From: Paratinospora sagittata
Taxonomy: Eukaryota > Streptophyta > Magnoliopsida > Ranunculales > Menispermaceae
Assembly: GCA_035771175.1 (NCBI GenBank)
Contig: CM069607.1
Span: forward strand, 16,686,001 to 16,750,000
DNA: 64,000 nucleotides
Direction: 5' to 3'
Below the pieces are notes generated by a model that saw only the letters and a program-made list of their open reading frames with translations, was not told the origin of the DNA and did no database searches. Positions 31,745 to 45,111 of this stretch are shown piece after piece (position 1 is the first letter of the stretch; the number at the start of each line of letters is the position of its first letter). The translations under genes were made by a program, and so were the position numbers.

Positions 31745-33529
31745 AGTACTAAAATCATGGCAAAAACATTTTTGCTACAAATTTGCACAAATATGCAATG
31801 AAAAAACTTTACAACAAAATTTATACATTGCAAATTCTATTATCGACGTTTGAAGCATGTATCACTAAAACTTTGTTAAATTTTGTATTTTTTCTTACGA
31901 CGAATTTTACCACATTTACATTTGTAGCAAATATTTTGACGGCATTTCTACTATAATTGTAAAAAACACATTTGCAAGTGTTGCAAATAATTCATTTTAA
32001 AATAACAATTTAAATTTAAATTTTCATATAAAAATATGTGATTTACATCATTATTTTTATTAAACTTTTTATATACATTTAAATATAATATATAAATTAC
32101 ATTATATTGGCGACAATTCCATCAATAAATCAAATAATTGTCTTTTAATTATTAATTTTATCATGTCTATACAAAAAATAAAGAAATTCCACAACCAAAT
32201 TCAATTATAATATTCATCAAAATAAAATAAAGAGTTCTTATCCAACAAAATAAGAAAAAAAAAAAGAAAAGCCATCAACGGAAGCATGATTCAACCTCCT
32301 CTTATTCACCATCAACCGGAGCATGATTCAACCTCTTCTTATTCATTATAAAAACCTGCAAAAAAATCATAAACATTATTAATCAATTAATTACTAAAAA
32401 TATTATGCAAATAAGTAAAACAAATCTATGATATCTACTAAAAATCAAATATAATTAATAAGATATAATGACTTTTCTTTTAAAAAATTGTAGCAGCACC
32501 TCTAAAAAGGGACCTATAAAACATATAAAAAATAATCACCTCACAAAGGGAATTATAGCAAAATTATACGAAAAGTTAGAGTTTTATGTCTCCATCATTT
32601 GACATCATTAAACAAAATTTCATGCCATATTTCAAATTGTATAGTTATTAAAATACATTCAGTTCAAACCTTGGCAATGAAGCTGCATGACTTTGCTAGT
32701 TGGCATTGGAAGCTCCTAGTACCTATTAAAGAAGCTAACAAACAAATTATAGTAATAGTAAGTAAAAAGCTTTTAATTAAAATATTTAATTTATATAAAA
32801 AAAATAACATCAATTAACTGAATGTATTATATAGATTCATGATTTTCCATTGTACGTAATGAAATTGCTAATAAAAACCTAACACTATTACAAAAATAAA
32901 TATGAAATCTTATTTAACAAAATGAGGTCAAATCTAACTTTTTTTTATTCAAGCTCCAATAAAATGTTTTTAAAAAATGTGAACTTACTTAACAATAAGT
33001 GAATTTAGAAATTATGTGAAAAATTCAGTAAAATTTCCCCTGTAAATTGGACTTACACAACCTGTAAAATGTAACTATCATAAAAGAAAATAAAATGTTT
33101 CAAAGTCGCATCAATAATCAAACTATATATCCTTCAAACTCACAATTTTATAATCATAAAAAGAAACACCATGAGTACATATGATCTACACCTCAAAAAA
33201 CATACTTAATGCATTAAAAATATTTAATATCACATTCTTAAGATAGTGATTAAAAAATTATAAGATAAATAAGACATAATTGAGCATGTGAATCTGAACA
33301 TACATCTTGGGTGACATAACCTATTAAGGTTGATATTATCCCAATACATGAATATGAAAAGATACAAGTATAAGCTCCCAAATTTAATAACACGAAATTT
33401 CTTAAATGAAAATCATTAATAATATTTTAACTTTATTTTTACACATACCTCCTCGCGTGTAGTTTCAGTTTGTGATTGATGAAGGGTAGAAAATGTTGGC
33501 ATCTACCAAAATTTAGAACAGAAAAAAAA

Positions 33530-35170
33530 CTAGTTAGAAGCTTTTAAAGGAGAATTAAGTTTTGAAATATGATGTACCTGTTCAACAGCATTTTGATCCA
33601 AGTGGCCATGACAGTTTTTAATGTGAGACCGCAACAAATGAAGAAGCTCATCATATTTGGCTTGGAGATCATTTACTTGAGCTTGATATTCTCTTACAAG
33701 CTCTTCACGTATTCTAATCTCATCATTTACGTGACTCTTTGAACCTTGGGTGGCAAATGAAGATGATCCAATACTACGCAAACGAACACATCCATGCGCG
33801 TCATAACCCATGACCTCATTAAATATTTGATCTCGAATATCATCAGTTTGTTGGTCCTCTGCATTTGAGACAAACGTTCTTTCATCTGAGACTACGTACA
33901 AATTACTATATCATGTCAACTACGTTGAATAATATAATTATATACGCACACAATAATAAAAACTTAATTTAAATACATCAAGATAAACTAAAATAGAGCA
34001 CATAAACGTATATCAAACTTACAATAGCATCAGCACTATCGACATCTCCAATAGTTCCATTATTCTTTGTTCGAGATCGAGTAAATAAGCTTATTTTGTC
34101 TATCCTCTCACCTTTTTCCATCATCTTAGCAACAAATAATGAAAAACATATTTAAAATAGCTAATCAACAAAACATTTAAAATGCAAACAAAATATATAT
34201 ATATATATAAGTGTGTATACTTGTTCTTTCCATTTGGCAAATGAAGTGCGACCTGTCCTATGAGGCATTTCCTTTTGCAAACGATTATTACGATTCTTAT
34301 TTGAATATTCCTACAAGTAAATACATGCAATGCGGATTCATCACCAATATATTATAACATCAAACTTAATCAAAAAAAAATTATTATTACCACATACCTT
34401 TACTTTTGGTAAGCCCCAATAAGCTACAAGCATCTTCCATTGGCCTTCATCAATTTGAGGGGGGCAGATAGCTAAACGTTCCTTATCTGTGGAATATGCA
34501 TCATATCAAGTCTTCTTTACGCAACACCTCCACTCTCTCCAAGTTTTACCAATACATTTCAAGCAACAATCTTTATATGCATTTGGAACAGTCGAATGAT
34601 CCTTCAAACATAATAAATATATATGTTATTATATACATATTACATACAAGATATGTATAAGCATATGTATAAGTAAAATTAATACATCATACCTTCACCT
34701 CGTCCCAAACATCATCTAACCCATCCTCTAGAACGTCTGTCCAACAAGGATAAGTAAGAGGAACCTTCAAACAATTTCGAGCTATGGTCCCAAGCTGGGA
34801 CTTAAGCTTTGCACAATTTGGACCAATAGGTTGCCAAGACGAGTAAAAATCTCTAATTTCTTTCCAGAGCCCCACTTAGGAATACCGCGAGCAATACCTT
34901 GACCTCTTCTAACTTGTTGAGGCACATCTTGATCTATATAATAAATAATTTTAAAATGAATATCTAATGTCATTTATTAATAATTTAAAACCAATTACAA
35001 CTTAACGTACTTGTCTCATCTTGTTGATCAGGTGAAGGTTGAGATACTCTAGGATGACATGTATGATTGATTTTGTTTTCATGTTAGTCTAGTTTGAATA
35101 GGCGGCGATCGAGATTTTGATTGATTTCCAATTATGTCCATCATAGACATCCCCTTTTCCTTCCTTGACG
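33530..35170 (-). pseudogene. CACTA-associated gene, plant transposase (Ptta/En/Spm) type
   Basis: Reverse-strand exon pieces. 34973-34690 reads in two frames as QDVPQQVRRGQGIARGIP and then PIGPNCAKLKSQLGTIARN, VPLTYPCWTDV, DDVWDEVK, the signature of the plant En/Spm transposase-24-like domain. Further pieces are at 34500-34400, 34330-34220 and 34130-34020 (RSRTKNNGTIGDVDSAD by eye). The last exon, 33901-33550, has IRIREELVREYQAQVNDLQA, a predicted coiled coil. AG/GT-like boundaries suggest introns, but frame breaks in the first exon suggest decay. The main TNP2-type transposase is not in the window. Confidence 0.65.
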
Positions 35171-36991
35171 ACATAATTACCTTCAACCATAAATAAACTT
35201 ACAAGTTAACAATGATATTGTAACACCCCGATATTCAAAACTTAAATTTTAAGTAAAATAATGAATATTTTAATTTTATCGAGAAAGATCACTGAAAATC
35301 GAGATGCTAATCGTATCTGTCTATCTTAACCCATATCCATTATATAGATAGTAAAATTTGCAAAACTATGAATTTGTATTATTCTAACCAACTTACTGGT
35401 TAAGGTAAACGAATACATTTTCATCTTCATACCAACGACCACATAATTTTACTATACAAATTTCTATATTGAATTGTGAGGGTACTTGCCCTTGTCCATC
35501 CATTATGGACACAACATTTAATTACATTCATCAAATAGAATTAATGAATTCAAGTCCAAGGCATTCCCACGTGAAATAAACCACACAGTCTTTACTAATC
35601 GTAATAATATTCATTAAATTTCGATTGTCAATACAACCCGTTTAAATAATAAACTTTTAAAAATCAAATAAAGATATCCAGCCCTGTCACCACAATACTA
35701 ATAAATTAATTAACCCACCCCTACTACTCTGAACTACATCATGAACTCGCGATTTTACTCTCTTAAGTACCTGCATATGAAAAAATAGGGGTGAGCTTGA
35801 AAGCCCAGTGGGTCATCTAAACAATTCACAACATTTTATCATGATATATACACAAGAACATTACAAACAAGTTTCACACATTAATCGTTGTAACATTAGA
35901 TTGTTTGAGTCAAGAACTTTATCACATTCTAAATCACGTACCTTTAGGAAATCAAGCCCAGGGTGGCACTACCCAAAAATTAGAAACTCATTGGTGATAT
36001 TCATCATGAATAACTGCCCCATAATGATCAATGGCGATATTCCTTAGAATAACTGCCCCATATGTGTAATTCTTATCTTAATCGTGTTCCTTAGTGATGT
36101 CACGCCATACGTACGATATAAGTACGATATTAAATGCATTCATAAAACATATTCAAACTCCACTACACATGGTATCATGTCACAAAGTCAATTATAACAG
36201 TATTCACACATGAACTTTACTATGCCAATATTCCAAGTCATACGTTTCATCATCAGGCATTATAATTTATAAATGAGTCTCAAATATCACATGAATTGCA
36301 TGCATCCAATTATCATCTAATCAAAACAAGAATCATGCTGACACACATATCATCATAGTTAACAATCACAACATGGTATATATAAAATCATGTACAATAG
36401 GCATGCATAAGCAATCTAATAATACTATAGACCTAATTAATTTAACATTCCTATCTATATATCAAAATAAAATATTATGAAGGCCTAGAATCATCCCCAC
36501 CTGAATCGCTAAATTCCAAATCACTTAAATTCCTCGTTACGCCTAGTACTCAACCAAATATCAAATCATTAAGTTCGCACATGGCGGATGCAATATCAGA
36601 TTTCACCCGTTCCAAGAGGTTGCCTTGACGTGTCACCAGATGCCCATGCTTGATAATCTTTCACAAGCTATGCCAAAAACCGGGGAAGCATTATCCTCAG
36701 AATTTGTTCAAGGACTTGGGTTCCAGTTGATTCAATGGCTTCAACTGGAATTGGTTGAAAAGCAAAAGGAATATCAATTGCAACCTCTATGACTGTATCT
36801 GATTTGAGTTGCTGAATTGATAAGTTGCTTCACTCGCCATTGCAGGATACACGATTCACCATTGAAGCTGCATTTCCCATACCAAATCAGTGTCAAAGGA
36901 CTCAAGAGAACTTGTCATTTTGAGCAACCAACATCGGCGAACCCTCGTCTCGTGAAATCAACTCGTTCGAGAACGTCAATCCCAGCATTAA

Positions 36992-37249
36992 CCCTCGCTT
37001 CTTCAACCAGAAGATGGCGCAGAAGCTGCCGGAGAAGAAGATCCTTTCGACGCAATCGAAGGCTACGATCCGTTCTGCGAACTTTTTCGATCCGTCGATC
37101 CACCGGAGCGCCCAATCGGCTTTCTTCGCGACGCAAGGGACGGTCTCGATCGCGCGGAACAAGCGCAATTTCTCAGTCTAATCTTTGATGTAGGTTTCGA
37201 GCAAGAGAGAAGAGAGAGGCGAGATTCAGAGAGACAGAGGAGAGAGTAG
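36992..37249 (+). pseudogene. Possible captured host exon inside the gypsy LTR
   Basis: A forward frame is open from just after TAA 36989-36991 to TAG 37247-37249. It reads as ordinary protein: [17 protein letters not shown], then [18 protein letters not shown] and [12 protein letters not shown]. The coding part (about 37010-37189) is markedly GC-rich against AT-rich surroundings and stops at GATGTAGGT, which looks like an exon end with a donor site. It is antisense to the LTR. I do not recognise the protein. The Ser/Arg-rich reading in another frame (36817-37188) is composition only. Confidence 0.45.
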
Positions 37250-37345
37250 AGAGCCACGACGAGTTGCAGCGGAGAGTTACAGAGGAGAGAGAGGAGTTTG
37301 GCGGTTTTCGACGACGAACAAGAGCAGCCAAAGTAGAGAGAGAGG
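37190..37345 (+). repeat. GA-rich low-complexity tract
   Basis: Degenerate AGAGAGAG/GAGAGGCGAG repeats after the GC-rich block. CT-rich on the LTR sense strand, as in 5' leaders of many plant genes and retroelements. Confidence 0.8.
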
Positions 37346-37553
37346 TTTGGATTTCAATAAAAATGTTTCTTGTTGGCGCGATTGTAGGGAGAGAGGGCAA
37401 AGAGTCACGGTAAGATCGAGATCGCGAGATTGCAAGGCGAGAAAGTAATGAGTCATGGCGAAAGTGAAATAGCGAGATTGTAGATTTTTCAGGGAGACAT
37501 CCAATAAAATTGGAAAGTAGATTTTTTTAGATTTTTTTTTTCAGGGGATTACA

Positions 37554-40215
37554 TTCTTCCCGCCTTAAAAGAAATTTCGTCCCGAAATTAAAGTTGAAGC
37601 TTACTTACTTGATGATGTTAAATTTTTTTTTCCATTGCTGACCAGTTGTATCTCGAAACCTAAAACGTTAAAAATATTCCGTTAGCAGTCTATTAAGTTT
37701 ACCAACCCATTGGTGAGTTTGAAGAAAGAATTGATAGTACGCACATAGAATGGAGTACTATTAATTACCTAGAGTGTTCTTTGAAGTAAGTCGGCATATT
37801 TGGCCTTCATTTCACTTTCAGGTTCCCAAGTGGCTTCTTAAACTCCATGATGCTTCCACAACTCCTTAACTAATGGAATGTCTTTGTTCCTCAAACTATG
37901 AACTTTCCAATCTAGGATCTTTAAAGGTCCTTCTTCATAGGTGGCATCAGCTTGTACTTTTACTTCTTTCCAATCGATGGTGTGGGAAGGGTCTGGTTCA
38001 TATTTTTGCAACATCGACACATGGGACACGTTGTGGATGGCGGATAAACTAGTTGGCAAGTCTAGTTTGTAAGCATTCTCGCCAATTCGATCACTAATCT
38101 TGAACGGACCAATGAATCGCAGTGATAATTTCCCTTTCTTACCAAACCTCATGATGCCTTTTTGAGGGCTTATTCTCAGAAATACCTTATCACCTTTTTG
38201 GAACTCTAAAGGTCGGCACCTCTTATCTGCGTAGCTCTTCTGCCTACTCTGTGCAGTAACTAGTCTTTTCTGGATCAACTTCACTTTTTCATTCATCTCA
38301 ATTATCATATCAGGTCTTGTAAGTACCTTATCTTCTCAATCGGCCCAACACAGTGGTGACCTACATGGTCGTCCATATAGGGCTTCATATGGAGCCGTTT
38401 GTATACTTGTCTGGTAACTATTGTTATAAGCAAACTCTGCTAGGTGTAAGTATTTACTCTAATTTCCCTTGAAATCTAGTACACAAGCTCTCAACATGTC
38501 TTCCAAGATCTGAATAACCCTTTCGGATTGACCATCTGTCTGAGGATGACAGGCGGTGCTCATGGTTAATTTGGTTCCCAATTCCAGCTGTAAGCTCTGC
38601 CAGAACTGATATGTGAATAAGGAATCTCTATCTGACACTATCGATTTGGGTACTCCGTGTAGCTTCACAATCTCTTTAACATACAGCTCGCCCAGTTTAT
38701 TAATCGGATCTGTGGATTTAATAGGTAAGAAGTGTGCCACTTTAGTAAGTCGATCCACAATTACCCAAACCTTATCCTCACCTTTCTGATTTCTAGGAAG
38801 AGCTCCGACGAAATCCATTGCTATGTTATCCATTTCCATTCAGGGATTTTTAAAGGTTGTAACAATCCAGACGGTCTTTTATGTTCGGCCTTAACTTGCT
38901 GACATGTAAGGCATTTAGACACATATTTGGCTACATCTCTCTTCATACCTTTCCACCAGGAGTTTTTCTTCAAATTTTGGTACATCTTATCTCCATCAGG
39001 ATGTAAAGTGTATTTAGTCTGATGTGCCTCATCGAATAAGATCTTTTTAATTTCCTCAATTCTGGGTATACAAATTCGATTTTTGAATCTCAATAACCCC
39101 TCTGAATCGATCTTGAAATTTGCATTTACATTATTGGCTCTTGCACCTGCCACCCATTTTATCAATTTTCTATCCTGAGCTTGTCCTTCCTTAATTTCAC
39201 CTTTTTGTACGCCCAAATTATAATCTTCAATCAATTGGTACATCTGGGCTTTTTCTGCATCGTTCTTATACGATTTTCGACTTAAAGCATCTGCGACTAC
39301 GTTGGTTTTCCCTGGGTGATAATGCAACTGAAAATCATAATCATTTAGCAATTTTCATCCATCTCCTTTGCCTCAAATTTAACTCCTTTTGTGTATAGAT
39401 GTACTTCAAACTCTTATGATCAGAGTATAGATCAAATTTCTCTCCATAAAGATAGTGTCTCCATATCTTCAAGGAGAATACAATAGTAGCCAATTCTAAA
39501 TCATGAGTCGGGTAATTCTGTTCATGAGTCTTCAGTTGCCTAGAAGCATAAGCAACCACTTGTCCTTCCTGCATCAGAACAGCGCTAAGACCATTCTTAG
39601 AAGCATCAGTGTAAATAACATAACCGACTCCGCTTGCAGGAGTAATCAATATTCGGGCTGTGGTTAATCATTTCTTCAACTCTTGAAAGGAATTTTCACA
39701 TTTCTCATCCCAACTAAATTTGGCATCCTTCCTTGTTAGCTTTGTCATAGGCTCAGCTAGTCTTGAAAAATTTAGAATAAATCTTCTATAGTAACCAGCT
39801 AGTCCCAAAAAGCTTCTAATTTCTGTCACTGATTTTGGCTTTTCCCAGTTCATTACAACTTCAACTTTTGTTGGATCTACGGATATCCCTTCTGATGACA
39901 CTACATGGCCCAAAAATTTGACTGACTTCATCCAAAATTCACATTTTTCAAATTTGGCATACAATTGATTTCGCCTCAATGTTTCCAAAACTACCGTAAG
40001 GTGTTCCTGATGTTCCTCATTGGTCTTCGAATAAACCAAAATATCATCAACAAATACCACTACAAATTTGTCTAGGTGCGGCCTAAACGTCATATTCATT
40101 AGGTCCATAAATGCTGCTGGTGCATTAGTGAGTCCAAATGAAATGACTCTGAATTCAAAGTGTCCATACCTAGTTCTGAATGTTGTCTTCGGTATATCAG
40201 ATCTTTCTAAGAGAA
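37554..40215 (-). pseudogene. pol: gypsy pol remnant: RT C-half, RNase H, integrase, chromodomain-like tail
   Basis: Reverse order from 40215: YGHFEF...[15 protein letters not shown], the intact catalytic box [12 protein letters not shown], RNase H beginning [15 protein letters not shown] with DLELATIVF and [11 protein letters not shown], the spacer [18 protein letters not shown], the integrase finger HPDGDKMYQ...CLTCQQVKAEHK, the core ending [21 protein letters not shown]-type RFIGPFKISDRIG, and the end LWKHHGV, stop, EATWEPESEM. The polypurine tract follows (37554-37570). The N-terminal RT, protease and gag are missing because the element is truncated at about 40215 against a copia remnant. 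Several frameshifts; RT and RNase H catalytic residues are better kept than in the forward gypsy element. Confidence 0.88.
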
Positions 40216-41278
40216 CATACCAAGCTCTCTTTGAATGTGAACAAATTGGTCTTTGGGTAAGGCTTTAGTAAATATAGCCAGTTGTTCTTTTGTGCCAATG
40301 TGAGACAATATAATTTCTCCATTTAGCACATGATCTCGCAAAAAGTAATGTCTTATTTGAATATGTTTAGTTTGGGAGTACAATACAAGATTTTTAGATA
40401 TGTTAATAGCACTAATATTGTCACACAAAATTTCAGGACAATCAACAAATATTTGATAATCCTGAAGTTGTTGTTTCATGTACAAGACTTGAGAACAACA
40501 ACTTCCAGTTGCAACATACTCTGTTTTAGCTGTGGATAGTGCCACTGAGTGTTGTTTTTTGTAAAACCAAGAAATTAAAGAATTTCCAAGAAAGTGACAA
40601 AATCAGGAGGTACTCTTCCTATCAGTTAGACTTCCAACATAGTCGGAATCTACATAACTTCTCAGGTCAAATGAAGTACCTTTGGAATACCAAATTCCTA
40701 AGTTTGTTGTGCCATTTATATATCTGAATATTCGTTTGACACATTTTAAGTGAGATTCCTTAGGTTCTGATTGAAATCTTGCACAAAGACAGACGTTGAA
40801 CATAATGTCAGGTCTACTTGCAGTTAAGTATAGAAGACTTGCAATCATACTTCTATAAAGTTTATAATCAATTGGTTTCCCTTTTCATCCTTGTCTAATT
40901 AAATTGCTTGAGTTGCAGGGAGTATCAATTGACTTCAAATGATTTATTTGAAACTTTTTAACCATTTCCTTAGCATACTTTTTTTGGCTTATGAATGTGC
41001 CTTTTGACCTTAATTTGCAAGTCGAGAAAGTATGCAAGTTCTCCCATCATACTCATTTCAAATTCTTTTTGCATTAGTTTAGAAAACTCATCACACAACT
41101 CTTTGTTTGATGCTCCAAAAATGATATCATCCACATATATTTGAACAATAAGCATATTGCCATTGTGGTGTTTGATAAATAGAGTTGGAGCAAACTTTCC
41201 TTTTCGAAACTTATGATCTAAAAGAAATGAACTCAATCTACCATACCAAGCTCTTGGAGCTTGTCTTAATCCATATAA
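40216..41278 (-). pseudogene. pol: copia pol remnant: RT C-terminal half and RNase H
   Basis: Continues the RT from 43160 across a solo LTR. Visible blocks: TLYGLRQAPRAWYGRLSSF near 41276, the catalytic IYVDDIIFGAS, YFLDLQIKVK (usually FLGLQI), then after frame breaks LLYLTASRPDIMFNVCLCAR, RIFRYINGTTNLGIWYSKG, YVDSDYVGSLTDRKSTS, and RNase H ALSTAKTEYVATGSCCSQV with QTKHIQIRHYFLRD. It ends [12 protein letters not shown] and abuts the gypsy RT at about 40215; no polypurine tract or 3' LTR is present. Confidence 0.9.
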
Positions 41279-43159
41279 TGTTAGTCACCCAAGAGGGGGG
41301 GTGAATTGGGTGTCATGGCCACTTTTGAACTTTTCTATTTCTTATGAGATTCCATGACTCAATTGGGTTCATTAAATCTAATGAGTACAAAGTAAAATGC
41401 ATAAAGTAAAGTACACGCATATTTATAGTGGTTCAACTGCGCCTACGTCCATTATCTAATCTCCCGATTAGGATTTTGAAATCCACTAATGAATCCTCTT
41501 ACGGGTGAGGACCAAACCGTTACAAATGCCCTTTTACAGGTTCAAGGAAAACCTATCCTTTTTCGGGCTAAGAATGAACCACAATTTCTTTTTTCGGGCT
41601 AAGGAAGAACCCATGTTTCTTTTGCGGGCTAAGGAAGAATCCATGTTCCTTTTCGCAGGTTAAGGAAGAACTACTTTACCCTTTTCAAGAGAAATGATGA
41701 ACCTAGCTAGATTCCAACATTGGAATCTCAAGTAAGGACTTGGTTGTTTCAATCTTGAAACGAACCAAAAACCCCAATTACAATGATTAAAATGTTTGTT
41801 CTAATAATTAGAACAATTATACATGAAGCTCATAAACATAAATACCAAATACAAGATATGGAAATTTGAGCTCAAGGTGAAGAGAGACCTTACAATGATT
41901 TATACTTTTCTTGCAACCATATTTGCTCAAGAAAATGATTTTGAAGATGCTTTGAATGATGGACAATGAAAAAGGTTGAACAAATCAACATTTCTAAGTT
42001 CTAGGTTTTTGAAATGAGAAAAATGATTTGATCTTGAAAAAAACTCCCTAGATTCACATGGTTGTCTCTCTTGTGTTTAGAATGGCCTAATTACATGTAT
42101 TTATATATTAGAAACAAGTTATAGCCGTTACACACAAGAATATAGCCATTGGGGGTGAAAAATCTGATTTTGGACCATTGGAAATGTGCCAAGAAAAGTT
42201 GCAGAAAATTTCAGATTTTCGCATTAGCTCCCTCATTGCGCATTAGCTTGCTCATGTAGACAGTTTGCAGAAGCTTGCTCATGCAGACAGTTTGCATTAG
42301 CTTGCTCACACTCAATTAGCGTCCTAACTCTTCACAAAATTTTGAAACTTTTCTCTTTTTAAAAAATATATGAAATGAAAACCAAATATAAACATATAAT
42401 AGCTTAAAATTTATGTAAAGAGCATTCTGAAACCATTGAAAACATTTTCAAAACAATTTGAGAAAGATATCAAGTACGTTTAAAGGGTTAAAGTTTATTT
42501 GTGCATACTTTGAATGTGAAAACTTAGGTTAACATGGTTTTTTAAAATTCTAAACACATGGACTTATTTGGGCATCAAAATATGATTGAAATATATTTAG
42601 TTTGGTGATTAAAACACTTTGAAATCAACAATTAAACAAGATTTTTATAAAAATCAAAACAATTTTGATTATTTTGAAAAACTTTGTAAAAATATCATTT
42701 TAATCAAAACTAATGCAAATATGATTCAAAATAGTTTGAGAACATAAATCAAACATTTATGAATACTTGAAAATCATTTTTAAGGAATACTTAATGCATG
42801 AATGAATTTTATCAAAACTATGCATATGTGAAGTACGAATGCATGAAGTTTAGGAAAGATTGAGCAATAGGAAATGCAAGAAGGTTACTTCATAATTCTA
42901 GACACATAAAGACTCTCAACCTTTTTGTCTTCATTCCTTCAAGTTGTCCAATTGTCTAAGCTTTGAGTGTACTTGATCCTTTTCTTTGATCCTTTACTTG
43001 ATGAACTTCTTGAACTTGAAGACTTAGAACTTTTATTGATTCATCTTTGCTTTAGGTTCTGAAATATACTTAGTTCAAACATTAGCACCATTTGTTATAT
43101 TGTTTGTTAGTATCAGAACACTTAGGAGAGTGCTAAGTGAGAAACCACTTAGGCCAACG
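41279..43159 (-). mobile_element. Solo LTR, Sirevirus-like, inside copia RT (TSD TATAA)
   Basis: On the reverse strand starts (C)GTTGGCCTAAGTGGTTTCT and ends CCCCCCCTCTTGGGTGACTAACA; 1881 bp. TATAA is at 41274-41278 and 43160-43164. TATA-like TATATAAATA on the reverse strand at 42107-42098. Repeats of AGCTTGCTCATGCAGACAG type at 42225-42330 lie just upstream. Hairpins: CTAAT 41456 / ATTAG 41467; TCCTC 41494 / GAGGA 41507 around TTACGGGT; and three more to 41680. Gene-free. Confidence 0.9.
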
Positions 43160-45111
43160 TATAAGTTTGAGTTTGAACACATGATCTGGGTCTTGAGCAT
43201 CCTCAAACCCTGGAGGTTGTTCTACATATACCTCTTCATTGATATATCCATTTAGAAAAGCACTCTTTACATCCATTTGGTATAAGAGAAAATCCTTGTA
43301 ACAAGCATAGGCAAGTAACATTCTTATTGCCTCTAATCTTGCTACTGGGGCAAAGGCTTCTTCAAAGTCTATGCCTTCTTCTTGGTTGTACCCTTGTGGA
43401 ACCAATCTAGCCTTATTACAGACAATGATACCTTGTTCATTCTTTTTATTCCTAAAAATCCATTTGGTTCCTATAACAGATTGATTCTAGGAACTAATTC
43501 TCATACTTTGTTTATCACAAAGTGTCCTAGTTTTTCTTGCATAGTAAGAATCCAGTTTTCATCTTTTAGTGCATCTTCCACTTTGATCGGTTCAAATTGT
43601 GATACAAAAGCAACAAGCTCTTGATCTTTTTGAATTGAAGCTCTAGTGGACACACCCTTTTGTGGATCTCCTATTATTTGATCTTTGTAGATACCTTGAA
43701 GCAATCTAAAGTTTTTAGATGACTCTAGAGGCTTTTTAGTCTCAAGATCTATGATTTTAGTTGTCTTGGGTTCATCATCATCAAAGTTTAATTGCTTAAA
43801 TTCATTTTCAAGACTTTTCTTACATTCACTTTCATCAAAATTTACATGAATTGATTTTTCCACAATTTGAGTAGATTTGTTATAAACTCTATATGCTTTA
43901 CTGTGAGAAGAATATCCCAAGAATATTCCTATGTCAGATTTAGGTTCAAACTTGTCTAAATTATCTTTATCATTTAGGATAAAACACTTACATCTGAATA
44001 CTTGAAAGTAACTGATGTTAGGTGCTTTACCTTTTCAAAGTTCATATGGAGTTTTATTCAAGGTTTTCCTATTTAAGATTTTGATCATCACATAGCAGGC
44101 TGTGCTAATTGCTTCTCCCGAAAAATGGTTTGCAATGTTATATTCGTTGAGCATTGTTCTACACATTTCCTACAATGTTCTATTATTTCTTTCAACTATA
44201 CCATTTTGCTGAGGTGTCCTAGGGGCTTATAGATGGTGAGTGTAACCTTGATTATTACAAAATTCTTTGAGATTTTTATTAACAAATTTACCACCTCTAT
44301 AACTTTTAATTATGTTGATTTTATAACCCTTTTCATTTTCAACTCTTTTACAAAAGTTTATAAACATTTCACATGCATCAGATTTATGAGCTAATAGAAA
44401 TACCCAAGTAGATCGAGTAAAGTCATTAACAATTACAAATACATATGATTTACCACCTAAGCTTTGGGTCTTGGTTGTTCCGAAAAGATCCATGTGAATC
44501 AGTTTGAGAGCATTAGAGGTAGATTGATGCCTCTTGCTCTTAAATGATGATCGGGTATGCTTGCCCACTGACATGGTTCACACTTCTTGTCGCTTGAGTA
44601 AGTTCCCTTCGAAATACCCTTAGTAAGATCATGTTTGACAATTCTTGATATGTTATCCATACTAACATGAGCTAATCTCCTATGCCAAAGCCATGCATCA
44701 TCACAAGAAATAGCATTGAAGCATGTCACATTTTGTTTTTTCATGTCATTAAGATTTGTGCAATACACATTCTTATGTCTAGATGCCATGAATTCAACAG
44801 TTTTATCAACATGCTTGACAATGCACCTATTTCCTTCAAATGAAATGTCATAACCCTTGTCACATAATTGACTTATGCTCAAGAGATTATGCTTCAGCCC
44901 TTTAACATAAAGTATATCAGATATGGATAGAGAATCGCTACCAATACTCCCGATGCCTTCAATATCACCTTTGATGTCGTCTCCGAAGGTGACTTTTCTT
45001 CCTCTCTTCTTTTCAAGGCTCAAAAATTTAGATTTATCTCCAGTCATATGCCTTGAGCAGCCGTTGTCTAGATACCATAGATCTTCATTTTTTCTCATTT
45101 ACACAACATAA
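43160..45111 (-). pseudogene. pol: copia pol remnant: protease, integrase, RT N-terminal half
   Basis: Begins with ATG 45099-45097 directly after an in-frame TAA: MRKNEDLWYLDNGCSRHM, the protease site, with Asn for Ser in D-S-G. GAG-pre-integrase: LWHRRLAHVSMDNISRIVKH. Integrase core: LIHMDLFGTTKTQSLGGKSY keeps the first Asp, but the second catalytic block reads IKSYRGGKFVN where IRSDHGGEF is usual, so the second Asp is lost. Then the ARASIQKDQELVAFVSQFEP linker and RT starting [20 protein letters not shown] and [13 protein letters not shown], with VYVEQPPGF. The solo LTR 41279-43159 cuts it after VFKLKL. Multiple frame breaks. Confidence 0.92.

Larger units (their letters stand above)
31700..35218 (-). 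mobile_element. CACTA (En/Spm) transposon, one end and gene region
   Basis: The terminal repeat CACTACAAAAAAATAGG begins at 31700 and is followed by a perfect 26-bp palindrome (31719-31744). The subterminal zone to about 32000 has repeated TTTGCA/TGCAAA motifs. 31745-33529 is AT-rich with nothing coding that I can support. A reverse-strand gene lies at 33530-35170. The other terminal repeat (ending TTTTTTTGTAGTG) is not seen, because a gypsy LTR interrupts the element at 35219. Confidence 0.8.
35219..37553 (-). mobile_element. 3' LTR of reverse gypsy element
   Basis: On the reverse strand starts TGTAATCCCCTG after the polypurine tract and ends GAATATCGGGGTGTTACA, 2335 bp. It interrupts the CACTA element after GATAT (35214-35218). 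A GC-rich block at 36940-37190 and a GA-rich tract (37190-37345) stand out from the AT-rich rest. Confidence 0.85.

Noticed and set aside
36817..37188. A Ser/Arg-rich 123-codon ORF that looks like an SR protein
   Set aside because: It is the wrong frame of a GC-rich exon-like segment; the composition comes from CGN codons.
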